Assembly (NCBI GenBank): GCA_030374765.1
Contig: JARGXX010000111.1
Span: 744,001 to 808,000 of the forward strand
Length of the DNA: 64,000 nucleotides
Source: Agarophyton chilense
Lineage: Eukaryota; Rhodophyta; Florideophyceae; Gracilariales; Gracilariaceae
Direction: 5' to 3'
Positions 11,774-24,500 of this stretch are shown in pieces. Below the pieces are notes generated by a model, which was not told the DNA's origin, did not search any database, and saw nothing but the letters and a program-made list of their open reading frames with translations. Each line of letters starts with the position of its first letter. Position 1 is the stretch's first letter. A program made the position numbers and the translations under genes.

Positions 11774-12303
11774 TCAAGTGGATTGCCAAGTCGATCCCGC
11801 AGCACCACATTGTCTGACAGTAAACCGTGAAAACATTCTTGACATCCAACACACGAGCAACGGGTAACTTAGGGTAGCAATGATCTCGTCTAGAAAGATC
11901 ATGGACTGGTTCAAGGCAGCTGGAGTGTAAGTTCTTTTTGTGATCCCTGATCCTAAAGGCGATACGATTCCATTTTTGACTTCCAAGCTGAATAGAAACC
12001 ATACATTGCAATAGAGTGGCATTCTATGAGCATCACTGGAAGGGCTGCATCTTTGCCCAATAAGTGCGTCATTGTCGTAGCATAGAACTCCACCAGACTG
12101 GAAATTCGGTAAAGAACAACAACAGGAAAGATCTGCTCCAAAGCCTGTTCAAATCGAAAACGGAACGGGCAATTCGTTAACTCCTTTCCCGAAGAAAGAG
12201 CCTGATGCATCCATGCACATACAGCATTGGTATTTCGCACAGCGTCATGGGCGTTCAACTTGATGGGTCTGGCCATGCCACCCAGACCTCCCATTGTTAA
12301 CAA
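11774..12303 (-). pseudogene. Decayed minus-strand coding region, unknown
   Basis: A 116-codon ORF (12303-11953) with amphipathic helices (VRNTNAVCAWMHQAL, RFEQALEQIFPVVVLYRISSLVEFY) is followed in another frame by an 82-codon ORF (12022-11774). This is consistent with an intron or a frameshift near 12000. It is probably the downstream part of the minus-strand gene at 12.4-13.3 kb. No family recognised; convergent with the plus-strand membrane ORF ending at 11735. Confidence 0.35.
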
Positions 12304-12421
12304 AGTGAGTTACAAGAGAGACCCGACGAGCTGAACCAAGCTCTTCAGCACAGTATCAAAGCATCAAAGCAGCATCGGACGAGCGCGAAGCATCCGAATA
12401 GCTTTCTCGCAAAAGAGCGGC

Positions 12422-13300
12422 CTATTGTTCACTTTTCTCAGCATCTACATCAAGAACGCCGCACTGAGCCTGGATAGAACGGAACACCTTTCCAAACGCC
12501 TCTTTTTTCTTGTTAGCTGCGAACTCTAGAGCTTCCGAGCCAGCGCGTTGGCTGCCTAGTTGTAGAAGGAAACGAGAATCACGTTCAATTCGGTTCAGCT
12601 TACGCAACGTTTCGAGATATTTGGCATCGAAGTTATCGGTTTGCAAAGCACCTGCTGGTGCAACTTGCAACACAAATAAAGTTAGATATGTGTTGAACAC
12701 AGCAGCGCGATACTGAGCATCGAAGAGGTTTGCTCGTAGTTGGAAAGCTTGCCACACGACTGTGCTGGAATCACTGCGCGGACCAGATACTCGCTCGGTA
12801 GGGGAAGTGATGTCCTTTTGAATTTCAGCAATGTGAGCTTGAACAAGTTTAAGCTGCTTTTGAGAGTTGAAAAAATGTCTTGAACGACTTTGCTGCTTCC
12901 AACTGCGCGGTGCGCCAACATGGGAGCGAGGTCCCCGTGCGTAGCGGGTGAGTTAGTTTCGTATAAGGATGGAATTCCACGGATGGCACCCAACAAAGTG
13001 GGTGGTTCAGCTGCAATCGGAGCGTCAAGACGGGAGCATATCTTGAGAACAGCCCATGATGTTACGGGCTGTTGCTAGAAGTTTCAGTTGTTGTAGTCAT
13101 GAGTGCGGCAGTGATTCCTGGATGAAAGCCCTCCAGAATGGAACTGGCGCGATGGGACGATCGCCTTTAATGCGAAGACAGGACATGCGGAAGAAACTCA
13201 ACCTACGAGAGCTGAAGAACACTGATTACTCTAGTGCATGTTTCAGTTGGATTGCTCCTTCGCGGGCTGTCGATGAGGTTGAGTTTCGTGTAGAAGAGAA
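12422..13300 (-). pseudogene. Decayed minus-strand gene with coiled-coil-like segment
   Basis: Two overlapping frames carry the coding signal. 12996-12870 reads AIRGIPSLYETNS then DLAPMLAHRAVGSSKVVQDIFS. From about 12900 to 12422 a second frame reads QKQLKLVQAHIAEIQKD, FDAQYRAAVFNTYLTLFVLQV and KKKEAFGKVFRS, with heptad-like spacing. The switch near 12870 is best explained by a one-base indel or a missed intron. Stop at 12422-12424. I do not recognise the family; a large cytosolic domain of a membrane protein would fit the composition, but this is inference. Confidence 0.35.
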
Positions 13301-15613
13301 CTGCTGAATGCGCCACGACGCGGTTGTGTGAAGTATTTGTTCGCGTATGATAGGTAGAATTGTGCAAAGCTGGCAATTTAATCGGAGGACAACAAAGCAA
13401 CTGCTTTCGCCGGCAGCCTTCTAGGCTCTACATTGACAAGGAACAACTTCCAAGCCAAGCCTATTTTCAAGATCCTTGCGCCCCTTTGGGCGCAAAAGAA
13501 AGCCTTCATGCTTCACCGTGTTCTGTCCAAGCCTCTTGCATGCCGTGCCGTAGAGCAGAGCACCAGAGTGAGAACTGAGAACTGCGACCTTTCTATTCTA
13601 TTCTCTGTCATGTTTTTAGGCTGCAGGCGTCGGACTTAAAACACACTGCAATTGCCCGCCCATCCCTCTACAATATGAACCCCAACACTTCGAACTGTGT
13701 ACACAGGCGACCAATCGCAGGAAACCCTACATTGGTTTCCGTTGATAATGATCCTCCACAAGTTGTAAGCTCTCCGTCCCACCCTATGTCGCGCTCTGTG
13801 CCCATGTTCGTCACGATAGATGACGGCGACGACGAAGACCCGGGGCGCACCAATGCCGCTGAGAAAATTGCTTCTGAACACCTGCGCAAACACGAATATA
13901 CTGACGTGAAATTGCTTTCTGGCACTGCCATCTTAGTACCGCATGCGAGCATGCCCGAGCAAGATGCAACGAAGCCTGAAATTGACAACTGGCACGATTG
14001 CAATATGCGATCACGTACACGGCCGCCGTACTCAAGTTGACACTTGGTCGAAAAATCGAAATTCTTGAATTCTGCCCGCCTCTTGCCGTTGAACTTATAC
14101 CAGTTTTCACACCTTTAAACATATCTAAATGGACAATTCTTTGGATCTGCCATCGCGATTTGTTGTTCCGTCACTTCGTACGGTTCCAGCAATATTCCTA
14201 GGATAACCTCCAAGTTCTGCCGAAGCCTTCGCCACATCCTCCGTCCAGGATATGAGGCCAATTGCAGCTCCAATGCCAGATCGAAGAAGTCCAAGAGGTC
14301 CTGCAATTGCTATAGGGAAGCTGTACCCGGCGTTCGTTCAAGTGCATTGATAGTCATACTCAAAACAAAATGTCTCTGTGGCATACACTACACCAAGGTC
14401 TGGCGTCAGACTGGCGAGATCTGCCGCAGTGCGCACATATCTGTCACTTTGAATGCCATTTGGAATCGAATTGTCGGTGATCTGGTTCGGACGTTCAGTA
14501 ACGTTGGCCAGCGCTTTGAAATCCACATTTGGCGAGCTCATTCAGGTAGAGAGTATGAAAATCACCATAAGTGTTCCCAGCTGCTGTTGCGTTGAGTGAT
14601 CACCAGCCAAAAATGCGTCGTCAGCCTCCGTGGCGAATGCAGAAAGGTCCACTCCTGCATCATCATTAGAACTTACGGCATTGTTTTTGCCTCTTGCCGA
14701 AGCCAGCTAAGTATAACGCAGTGAATCATATACATCGCATCGCCCGCTGTAGGTTTCTCTGGTTCTCATTTCAAACCCGACAGATTTAATCGCTTGGCAT
14801 CCAACTACGCACATCTGGAGTCCGAATTCATCGGTCAACAGAAAGGAGCACTTGTAGTCTCGCTCGTAGTTCGCATTTGCCGACGAAATGTAGGTGTCAT
14901 TGGTTAGAAAGGACGCTCTGAGAAGCCTTCAAAATGTGATGCTGGGTTGCTCAACTGCCTTCAGAAGGATTGTTAGTTCTTCCACACCGAAGCCCGCTCG
15001 AAACATTGGGATCAGAAACGAGTACTCTGTGCTAGGGGTGAGAAGGTTTTCCTTAGCTGCAGGGGAGAATCTACCAGGTTCAGCTCCGACCGTGAAGTAG
15101 GCAGGGAACGTCAGCAAGCTTTCATCTGTTGAAACCAATGTTTGGGCTTGAGAGACAGGAGTGAACAACGGGAATACCCATGTATTTTCATTCGATTCTT
15201 GAGCAGGCGTTACTACAACTTCCTCGCAGTACTCAATACTGGCTAGATCCACGGGAGTAGAAACATAGTTGATGAAAGCAATCTCAAAGAAAGGTTCATA
15301 TATCTGAGATGAGTTTTGAGAAATGATAGGAGTGGAAGTGACTGCATTCGAGTTTCTTTTAATTGAAGCTCCAGTCGCATCCTCTGATATCTTCAAAACT
15401 TGAAGAGAATATTCAATATGCATTGGACCTGAACTGTTCTGCAAAGCTTAAAACGCAGTACAAGAAACAGTGAACATATTTTTCGTGATGGAATTTCCCG
15501 GCATGAGACTGGTCTCGCATTGTCGTGAGTCTTCCATGACTGAGTTCCACCTGAATCGATATGGCCACACGTATCTCAAAACAATACAATCGTCGCCTCG
15601 CCAGAAAGAACGT

Positions 15614-15654
15614 CTAGGTGCCGGGATCCAGGGCCACTCATCGTGAAATCTTAC
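15614..15654 (-). other. Probable 41-nt intron in the multi-exon gene
   Basis: The minus-strand donor is GTAAGATT; the acceptor is CACCTAG in copy A and CACCCAG in copy B (43507-43547), so the terminal AG is kept although neighbouring bases differ. It follows the exon ending in QTSELISS. Confidence 0.45.
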
Positions 15655-16202
15655 CAGACGAAATCAGCTCGGACGTTTGTCTCCCGTTAATCTATACATT
15701 GAGCTCTACGGGACGAGTGACTAAAGTTGTGGTATCTGAAGCGCTTATCTCGGGTTGGTCGGTGAGATGTGCTGTGAGAGACAGAGGAAAAATCTGTATT
15801 CCATGAACGCCTGAGGTATGTTACCTGTACCAAGGTGAGACTTGCTCGAGCAGAAATTGTACCAGATTGAACAACAACTTTAAGTGCGTACGGTTCGTTA
15901 TGGGCATAAAATACACTGAAGGGAACAAGAAGCACTTCAAAATCGGTTATGATGGAAGACGGAGGAACTTCTGTGACTCCATCTGGGGCGATCAAACTCT
16001 AATAATTTCTGAGATTCAAGACACTCCACCCAAATGAAACAAAGACGCGGAAGAACCAGCTACTGCACAGACCAAGGCAGTACGCCCCAGAAACGAAGTC
16101 GAATGTGCCATAGTTCCTGGCGATCTTGACTTGAGCATTGTTCTCTTCATAAATGAAGAAGACTGTGTTTGACGTCGTCAAGTCAATGGTGACAGTTGAT
16201 GG

Positions 16203-16268
16203 CTGGGAATATTACTGTCCAGCATCAGTGAGTGGTGGCGTTCTGAACTTCAAAGCGCTATTGCTCAC
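16203..16268 (-). other. Probable 66-nt intron in the multi-exon gene
   Basis: On the minus strand the donor is GTGAGCAA and the acceptor ATTCCCAG, with a branch-like CAGTAATA just upstream. Removal is in phase and eliminates an in-frame TAA that both copies share. A shorter alternative ending at 16215 (54 nt) would keep the TAA. The same boundaries are present in copy B. Confidence 0.5.
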
Positions 16269-16560
16269 CGAAAGGATTTCGAACGCATCAATGAGTGTTG
16301 CCCCCATCATAATGGATGATAAAGATATACCGAAGTTAATGAATTGTAATGTATCCACCGTTTCTCTGTCCTCCGTAAGAGAATTAGGTGTGATAGTATA
16401 AATGAAGATTGTGGCATCGTGAGAAGAATCAAGCGAGTTTGAAGAACATGTGACATGATGTTGTCACCTTGAAACGCACACAACTGCAATAACCTCAAGC
16501 TGTCAACTTTAAACACATTCCACCCCACCATCAAGACGACAAGTGTATGAAGTTAACAAC

Positions 16561-17800
16561 CGCCACAACGTGTGAGTAACATTGCAGCGTCGCTGCTTGC
16601 AATCGCCGTGCAACAAGATACTGCAGTCTTGCAGCAGCAGTGCGCCTTTCTTACGTTTCTCCGGCCGTTTTCTCGCTTCCGATGCATCACTCCGAAAGAT
16701 AGAACAGTCCAAATCCGTCCAAGGGTACAAGGGGATCTGCCACACGCGTCAAGTCCATTTCTCACAGTGCGCTTTTTTTACTTCTTCTCAAACAGCTAAC
16801 TGCTGTTATGGAACAGAAAGGTACCCTGATAGCCATCGGATGGGCTCGTTATGTTCTACAGATGCATTTCTTTGCACTTTGATATCCTTGAGATGGTCAA
16901 GGCATCAAGAAATGGGTTCTGCTGTTACGGTTGCACGGACCACGCGGCAAGGTGGTAATGTAAATATTCTTGGTGCTTCTGGTTAGTTTATTAGGCGACG
17001 GGGAAGGATTTCTCGACGAAATTGACACGTTTGGCGAAGGATATTGAATAGTAGCCATTAGCGATGATGGGGGCAGTTCCAAAGTGGAACTTGTTGAATC
17101 ATGTCGCACGTGTAGGTCTGACAGAAGCGTAACAACTATAGAATGGCGGAGATGCAGAAGGCCATCTATAGATCGCTTGCTTCAAATAAAGCTTGGGTCT
17201 GCTCGCGGATCGCTTGTGAGGTGAAGATCGGCAATGGCAATCTGTGACCATAACGATCAATTGTAAAGCTTTTTGCTATGCAGTGACGCAAAATAGTCTA
17301 AGGAACCATTGAGGTTTTACGGTTGGAAACCGTGCTTTGCTGGATGAAGCACTGGCGGGAACAGCGGTGGCTCTCAGACATCCATAGGTTGGGGGGCTAG
17401 CAGGAGGATTGGGAGTGGGTCTGGTTGCATCGGTGAAGTTCCCGTCGGAAAGAAGGCTCTCCTCGAAAGGCGGGGCTTAGCTGGCACGAGACTTCAAAAC
17501 GCCTGGAGATGTTATGAAGGTGCTGGCGAGGCAACACTGGCTCGTTTCTGAAGAATGGTAGGACAAGGTGGAGGACAGATGCAGATGAACAGCGGGGTGG
17601 AGAGGGAGCGGAAGGGGTTGTCGTCGTCGAGGGAGAAGAACTGTTGCAGAGGAGAAAGAGGTTTCGTTTCGCATGTGGTAAGGAGAAGGGGCCTAAAGCT
17701 GCATGGAAAGGGGAGGGATTGTTTCCCTGAGAAGAGGCAGCTGGGAGGGCAGGAGACCGATTGGGGGTCGGCAGGGAAGTTTTGCAAAGTCGACGGTTAG
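16561..17800. other. 5' flank of the multi-exon gene; no firm gene
   Basis: Several overlapping short ORFs on both strands, none with motifs. 17400-17760 is purine-rich on the plus strand. The stretch is duplicated in copy B with moderate divergence. It probably holds the promoters of the divergently transcribed flanking genes. Confidence 0.3.
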
Positions 17801-18517
17801 ATGTACGTGCAAGGAACACGGACAGCGCGCACATGGCTACGCTTCTCTTCGACTCTTACATTGCTCACACGTGTATTCGGCGCCATATTGTGCCCCTTCA
17901 AATGGCTGCGCTTCAGGCTCTCTGCTAATCGAAAGCGTTTTAGTTATGGGCTCGCAGCGCTGTCTCATCTTACGAAGCGTCGGAATCGCCCTCGTCGCGA
18001 CAGCTGGGCAGCTGATTGCGAGAGCTCTGCCGCTTTCACTTCCGCAGCTGTCCGCGAGTCGTTGTGGCCGCCGCCGCAGAAAGGCGCCCTCGCTATGCGC
18101 TACCACCCAGTGCTCGCCAGCTGGGGCTTCTTCTTTCTCTTCAGGCAGGCGTTCCGGCCGTTCTTGTTCGCGTTGCTGGCCTTCGTCGGCTCCATGCTGC
18201 AAGTCAAGATAGTGTTGCACATCATTCGCATTACTGTCGTCGCCGTTATCGTCGCCTTTATCACCGCTGCACTGCTCCCTGCAATACCATCTCTGCAATT
18301 TGCCGCCATCTACTCTTCCGTCTCGTCCGAAATGAGCTCTGTGGAGGACGTGTTTTTTGGCTCCGCCCAGGGTATTTTCATCGGATTATTAAACGCTGGT
18401 TTCTTCCATGGAATCATGTTACTACCCAATCTGAATAGCTCTCTTGTACCACCCTATATCTCCACACGAATTGTTATTCATACTGTGTTCCTCGTGACAG
18501 GCCGTGAAGGGCTTTAA
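17801..18517 (+). CDS. Hydrophobic membrane-type protein, copy A (238 codons)
   Basis: Open in both duplicates at the same length despite about 8% nucleotide divergence. The first 90 residues are basic/Ser-rich and may be leader. An internal ATG at 18094 starts the convincing part: MRYHPVLASWGFFFL, then hydrophobic segments FRPFLFALLAFVGSML, HIIRITVVAVIVAFITAALLP and, near the C-terminus, GIFIGLLNAGFFHGIMLLP. Three to four membrane spans are likely. No family can be assigned with confidence. An antisense frame (17837-18298 minus, very charged) is also open in both copies, but looks like the reflection of GC-rich codons. The ORF may be one exon of a larger gene. Confidence 0.45.
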   Translation: MYVQGTRTARTWLRFSSTLTLLTRVFGAILCPFKWLRFRLSANRKRFSYGLAALSHLTKRRNRPRRDSWAADCESSAAFTSAAVRESLWPPPQKGALAMRYHPVLASWGFFFLFRQAFRPFLFALLAFVGSMLQVKIVLHIIRITVVAVIVAFITAALLPAIPSLQFAAIYSSVSSEMSSVEDVFFGSAQGIFIGLLNAGFFHGIMLLPNLNSSLVPPYISTRIVIHTVFLVTGREGL

Positions 18518-20115
18518 GAGCACGCGCTTCTCCTCTCTTTGTAATGTTACATATCCGCCGTTGTCACCGAACAGTGTGGCTGGTACATGCGAATGACTAA
18601 AACATCGCAGCAATCTTTATTTGCAGCAGCATCCAATCATTCTTCCGCATTCGTGGTGGAAATGCTCTACAACCAGGATTCCGAATAAGATTCATTTGAC
18701 ATGTAGTGGTCCCTCTAACTGTACTACCGTGCTTTCTATCCTATCTAATGTCCATCAGCGTCCTAGCTGCTCATTTTCCTCGCTGTCTTAGATTTTGTCT
18801 CTGAAAGATGCGCATCAGGCGATTTGAACACACGCAACCTCCTTATTTTCCGCTTCCTACTCTGCGCTTCAGCTTGTTTTTCTCACTGCCTTAAATCATA
18901 ACCCACTTGTTCACTGGCCCAAAACCACATCGACAGCTGTTCAAGAATGGAATGCATTTGCAAGGCAATGCATTTCGTATGCGGTGTCTCTCTCCCCTTT
19001 ATTCAGCTTCGTGTGCTTGATTCTCGAACAAGATGCACGGAAGCGGCAATAATAGCAAGGCGACGAAATGGGGTGTTACACTTGGTACGGACTCAGACGG
19101 TGCGAAGTGTGGTTGAAAGATTTCTGAGCAGACCAGCACAGAGTGATGGGGTGGTATTACACGACAACAGTCCAGACTTTGTAGCCAAGAAAGGCATTTG
19201 CGGTGAACAAGAGCAGTGTTTTGACATGATGAAGAAGTCTCAGGCCCACTCAAAGTGCGTCTGACGGGGAAGGACACAAACGCAACTTAAATTGGTACGC
19301 ACTACGCCAACCCAAACAGAGGCTGAGATGTTTTGACCACAGAAAGAGCTTCCCCTTGATGTTTTTGGAGGTAGCCATGACACGATTTTGTCGTTTTAGA
19401 AGGCTGTGAACATCCACGGCACGCCCAAGCTCCCTGCCTCGCGCCGTCGAAATCATTGAACCATACAAAAGACATACCACGGAGAAAGATCCACCATTTC
19501 ACCTGGAGACGGTCCAATCAGCTCGCCGATCGGCGTGTGTTCCTCTTATGCATACCATTCCATGTTTCAAACTCTGACAGATTTGAGCAAAAACACCGCC
19601 ATCGTCGCTGCCGAAGTTCTCCAAAACCACTCTCATTGGAACCTAAACACTCGCTCTGAAACGCTGGTTTGCGAATTTCGATAGTTGGCACTTCTCGCGA
19701 ACCTGTCCAAAAACACACCATATGCATCTTTAACTTACGCGAGCCACTCTCCAACAAATAGGCACTCCCACTTCCACGCATCGCCATTCCAATGCCTATC
19801 CAGACCTGAGATGAACAGAAATTTGTGAAACAAACACGCGCTTGACTTATAGACAGGCGTGAAAATCGATACTATCGTGCGAACTACTTTCAAAACGAAA
19901 TGCTCCCGATCATAATGTTTCAAATGTGTTGCATTAAGCGAACAAACCCAATTGGATTGCGATTAGTTATCAATGACACCCCGTCTGAGAAGAACAACAC
20001 TATCAGAATTGGAAACAACCATTTCTACTGACAGTATAAAGCATTCATTTCGATTTCTCTGGCAAAGATAAGTGACACGAAAGCTTCAACTCTAAACGTA
20101 AGTCTCAAATCCTGC
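18518..20115. other. Weakly coding stretch, copy A
   Basis: Short ORFs exist on both strands. On the minus strand 19787-19302 is one frame with a single TGA at 19518-19520 (motifs CFWTGSREVPTIEIRKPAFQ, CFCSNLSEFETWNG), and it is kept in copy B with the same stop. 18518-18950 has no open frame and is the most divergent part of the duplication (10 mismatches in 60 bp at 18661-18720). No function can be proposed. Confidence 0.3.
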
Positions 20116-20973
20116 TCATGACAAGTGACGAAAACCATTGCCGGCCATAACTCTTCTTTTTACGTTCCCACGAACACGATGACAAGCTTTGGACGTATGG
20201 AGGGGTCCATGACTGTTGGATTTGTTAATTTCTTCAGTGCGGTTTTCGCTTGAAGACGGATGAGTAAAATTGGATCGACGCACAACTGGAAACGATACTG
20301 TACGATAACTCTGGCCGTTGATATCTTTTTGGGCCTGAGCACAAGATTCGGATTTCAACTGTTGCTGCTGTCTTTTTCTTTAGAAAATAGGAGCTGGGAG
20401 AATCTCATCTTCACCTAGGTCGAGAAGTGTCTCTGTGTGGCAAACCTCTTGCTCAGCGTGCCTTTCTCTAATGTTTGCATCTTGCAGCGATTGTGCACTG
20501 CTTGTTGCGAGACTGGTATTGTTGGCAGCTTGCTGGTCAGAGCCACCTGCATCACTTTCGATGTGTGATACAGTGTCATTCTTGTTTCGGTTCCGCAAAA
20601 TTCTTCCACCATAATAGTTACGACCCCGTCGGAGACTCTCTTGAATGAGAAAGTTTACGGCCCATTGTCCCTCAAATTTTCTCAAGATTCGGATATTATT
20701 TTCTATTTTGGAACGTAGTTCAAGAACAGCTGAAGGATGTTCGCCAACCAAAATGTGGTAGATAAGCTTCCCATCATCAAGAATGGATCAAATGAAGTAT
20801 ATACACTCCCTTATACTTCTAGTAGCGGAAAAGATAAAACCCTCCGATATGAGATGTTCCGGATCATATTGGCGGCCTTCCAAAACTGACATTCTCCGGT
20901 TGAAATTTTCACGCATTCGCCACTATGATCCATTACCTTCTACGCTATGTTTATCCAGACGACGTAATTCCAT
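20116..20973 (-). pseudogene. Unknown gene divergent from the TNP2 transposase, copy A
   Basis: One minus-strand frame runs from an ATG at 20973 (itself preceded by open sequence) to 20116, with stops only. A TAG (where B has AAG), a TGA after RECIYFI and a TAA after LPAPIF occur; the last two are shared with B. Conserved segments are FNRRMSVLEG, DDGKLIYHILVGEHPS, KIENNIRILRKFEGQWAVNF and QESLRRGRNYYGG; the C-terminal third is Ser/Gln/Glu rich. Its start lies about 590 bp from the start of the plus-strand transposase, so it is probably the second gene of the same DNA transposon. Family not recognised. Confidence 0.5.
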
Positions 20974-21561
20974 CTGGGTCGGAATTGAGATGATGCGATC
21001 TTCTGCAAGTAAGGCATCTGCATTCCCATATTGCTTTTGAGACTGACTCTACTGACATGGAGGACACATGGTCAGCTCAAACAGTGGAATAATGAAAGCA
21101 GACGACGATCATGAAACAGGAATAGGAAAAAGAACGTCTGAAAGCTAGTAAACAATGGGGAAAAGCAGCGGAGACAGATCGTGATGGCATAGAAACCAGG
21201 AGAGAAGTTGGGGTGGCCAGTGGGTACTTACACTATTTTCCCGCGTAAAGTTTCGTTTCGTTCAAGGCGGGAACTTTTCCTCTACCTTGGGTATCACTGC
21301 ATCGATACCAAGAATACGTGCTGCTACGCTACGGTTTCATCTTTTTTTCCATGTCATTCGACTGAAAGTCCAATTCAGTTGGAGCTTTAAATAGGGCACC
21401 GAGAAGACGGTTTCGGCAAAATGCAGGTTCCAGAGCAAGTGAAGGCTACGTGCCCCGAAAGAGTGCTTTTTTTCAAGAAGTCCATTACAGAAGCAGCTTG
21501 CGGAGTGAATCTCTGAGAAGTGGATCTGAATCTTTGAAAAGGATATTACAACAAACTGGCA
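20974..21561. promoter_or_regulatory. Shared spacer between divergent transposon genes, copy A
   Basis: This spacer separates the minus-strand unknown gene from the plus-strand transposase frame. It holds an inverted pair of E2F-like boxes, TTTTCCCGCG at 21236-21245 and GGCGGGAA at 21266-21273, which also form a short hairpin. Both boxes are unchanged in copy B (49130-49139 and 49160-49167). E2F sites of the form TTTSSCGC drive S-phase genes in plants, animals and algae; use here is inference. Confidence 0.35.
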
Positions 21562-24500
21562 ATGCGAATAGGACCCTCGAAGAAGAGACTCAGAAGCATA
21601 AGAGACAGCGGAAATCTTCTGAGCCTGAATCACCGCAAGTCACGCATTAGGCATATACAGTTCTGGAAGAGCAGGAACTTTGTACTGGAGGCTAAAACCA
21701 ATACAGAAATGAGTCTTATTCATTTAGACCATGAGCAAGAGGAAAACACCATCAACGCGCCATCCAATGATACATGTGGAGATCCTTTCGCAGGCTGCAG
21801 CGATTCTTTGAATCCGGGAAATCGGGAGGATGTACATATCGACTTTCCAACATCTTCTGTCCCTGTAATTGTACAACAAACTGTTGTGGGCACCATAAGG
21901 GGCGCAAATAAGCGCGAAGACGAGATTGGATTCCCTTTTCCGAATGCAGAAGATCCTTTGTATGATTGGCAGCCAGATGAAAGACAATATTCTGTGGTTG
22001 TTGGAAGTGAAGGAATAAGGCAATGGGATGGTTGTAGCGGAGAAATTTGGTCGAAACCACCTCAAGGAAAAAGCGATGCCTTGAAGCAGATTGAAACAAA
22101 GAGGCTGCTGGAAGTTCTTTTAATCATTGAGTATGGTGGACATTCAGAGAATCAATCTCTAAGGTTGCTTCAAACAGCGGTTATAGGTCCAAAGTGTAGC
22201 TACGACGGCATTATGAATTTTGAGAGGCGAAGATTTGGAGTTTGACGCGATTTTGTGGTCATGTGCAAGGAAGAACACGCACCTTGCTTTGAGAAGCACC
22301 CTAACAACAATCGTTGCCCGAGTGGCAAACGCAACCTTACAGTAATAATCCATAGAACATATTGGTACAGACTGGTTTCAGACCAGATAGCGGCACTTTG
22401 CAGAGAGAGAAATTCTTCCCGAGCCTTGTGGAAGGGATGCAAAGATGCATATAACGCAGCACTGGGAACCGATACTGATGATCTCTTTCTCTATGACTTC
22501 TACGACGGCAAATTCTTTCTAAACTTACACATGGAGCGACTGTGCACGCGGAACGAAGACGACGAGTTATATGTTCTCTTACAATTCTCTTCGGACGGTG
22601 TTGAAATGTGTAAGGGGCGAAAGATGACAAACTCTCTCTGGCCCCTGATGTTCACCATTCGGTACTCCAGTCCGGAGTACCGATTCCGAGCTTCAAACGG
22701 TTTGTTGTATGCCTTAGTTCCCGGATCTCACGACACTGAGCTCTTTTACTTGTTCTTGTCGCCTCTAGTCAACGACATTGTAAATCTGCAAAAAGGAGTT
22801 TAGATGTACTGCAACGACAGGAAGTTAAGGACAGTTTATATTTACCTCCTATTCTTAACAGAAGACTGGCCTGCAGCCAGCAAAATGCTTGGAACGAATG
22901 GTTATAATGCGGAGTTTCCCTGCAGAAAATGTCACAAAAGAGCTCGGAGAGCATCTCACGGAGGAAATAGTCTATGGATGTTACCTGAATATACCCACAG
23001 TAGACGCCTCAGTAGATTCTCGCCAAGAAGCAGACCGGAAGCTTATATTGAAGTAGAATGTTCACAGTTGCGTAATGCAAATGAATTTTTGCTAACATGG
23101 AGTCGGCTGGAGAGATCTGCCAATAGAAACGTGCAGGAAAGAAGTATGAAGAATACAGGAATCAAGAGACGTACAGTACTGGGAAAGCTCGAATTGGATA
23201 TATTATAATATGCGCCCTATGATCCTATTCACCGATGGCACCTAGGCTCGGTAAAACATTTGGATGTTCTCAGCATTGGTACACACCCAAAGTGCGAACC
23301 TGGAAAATACAATTTCGTCGTCCAGGACGGCGTTATCCAGAGTATCAACGAATCGCTTTCGTCTGGTTCCACGGGAGTTCCCGAAATATGGGGGCGCCCT
23401 CCGGAATCGTTCAAGTACATTGGGGGGTTCAAGGCGAAGGACTTCCAGATTTTGGCACTGTTTTACGGACCCTCCCTAATTAACACCAGCTTGATCGATG
23501 CAAGGCTGACCACTATATGGAGTTTGACGTCCAAAAATACGCATATTCTTTTCAACACGGTGCCTACAAAGGACGATATACTTCGACTGAGAGAACTGGT
23601 GGTACAAGCTCATTCATTGTTTGTGACCTATTTCTACAACGGTACCTTTTCCGTGTTTTGTCTCATCCCAACTCGGCAGGCCACTCTCCAATTTCCTGAA
23701 TTATTACAGGAATGTGGTCCTCTACATAACATATCCTAGTTCATTGTTGAACGTGCGGCGGAGAGTTTGGCTGGCATTTTGATATCCACGCAACGGCCAG
23801 AAGCAAACCTACTCCACAAAACACATACCCTGTTTGCCTTGCAAATGTTTCGTGGCGGGATGGGGTTCAAGAAATGGAAAGCAGTCAACGAGTTGAGCAC
23901 ACCGTGAAACCATAATCTGAGACACCAAAATTCGCATTTTTTGAGCAAGTAAGAATCCCAGCAACACGAGACTGAAGAGCTGAACGGTACAAGCAAGACC
24001 ATGCCACAGACAGCTGTGTCTCGTGTAAAAATCTTCGGCACTCGCTCGAGGGTAGGAGGACCGGAACGTTTTAGGCAAGTGAAAGAATACGTTGGGTTAT
24101 CTCTTCCAAACACTGCATAGGACATTGAGCTAGTGAGTTTGGACTTGTACCCCTCACTCACAATGTCAGTCGATGATATAACTCTTAAAATAGAGTGTTT
24201 GGCTATATTTTTCCGTCGTTAAAGACAGGGTATGCATAAAGCCCGAAAGCGATGCTGGGTGGCAGCACATTTTGAGCCTGAAGACTCTGATGACGTACGA
24301 AAATGAGATGGTTCTGAAATGCAACCGTTCGACGTTTATTATGGGGTCACAGATGAGCTTCGGCAGGTCAAAGTCTCGTATCAAACGTCACTGGAGCAAA
24401 TAACATACTCCAGAACCTACCAACTTTCAAGGGTCGATTGGATGTACGGAATCTTGTTTGACCGCATCACAGGGCAGTGGTACCCCCGCTTAACTGGAGC

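Larger units (their letters stand above)
13640..16560 (-). pseudogene. Multi-exon extracellular-type protein, copy A, broken
   Basis: A minus-strand gene with several exons. Exon peptides from 5' to 3' include DATIFIYTITPNSLTED, TSNTVFFIYEENNAQVK, TDFEVLLVPFSVFYA, HLTDQPEISA, TPSTEYSFLIPMFRAGFG (15444-14929), YERDYKCSFLLTDEFGL and LTPDLGVVYATETF. The composition (beta-strand pattern, few charges, N-x-S/T sites, several Cys) suggests an extracellular beta-sandwich protein; an FN3- or REJ-like fold is only a guess. GT..AG introns of 41 nt (15614-15654) and 66 nt (16203-16268) are kept in copy B. Copy A has a TAG at about 15691-15693 where B has CAG, so A is damaged. The 3' exons (below 15426) exist only in A. 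Confidence 0.5.

Noticed and set aside
17837-18298. 153-codon minus-strand charged ORF opposite the membrane ORF (and 45730-46191)
   Set aside because: Its composition is the reflection of GC-rich plus-strand codons; the plus strand gives coherent membrane segments.
21236-21273. CACTA-type terminal inverted repeat starting at CACTATTTTCCC
   Set aside because: It lies between the two genes of the element, not at an end, and no inverted partner TAGTG was found at a sensible distance.
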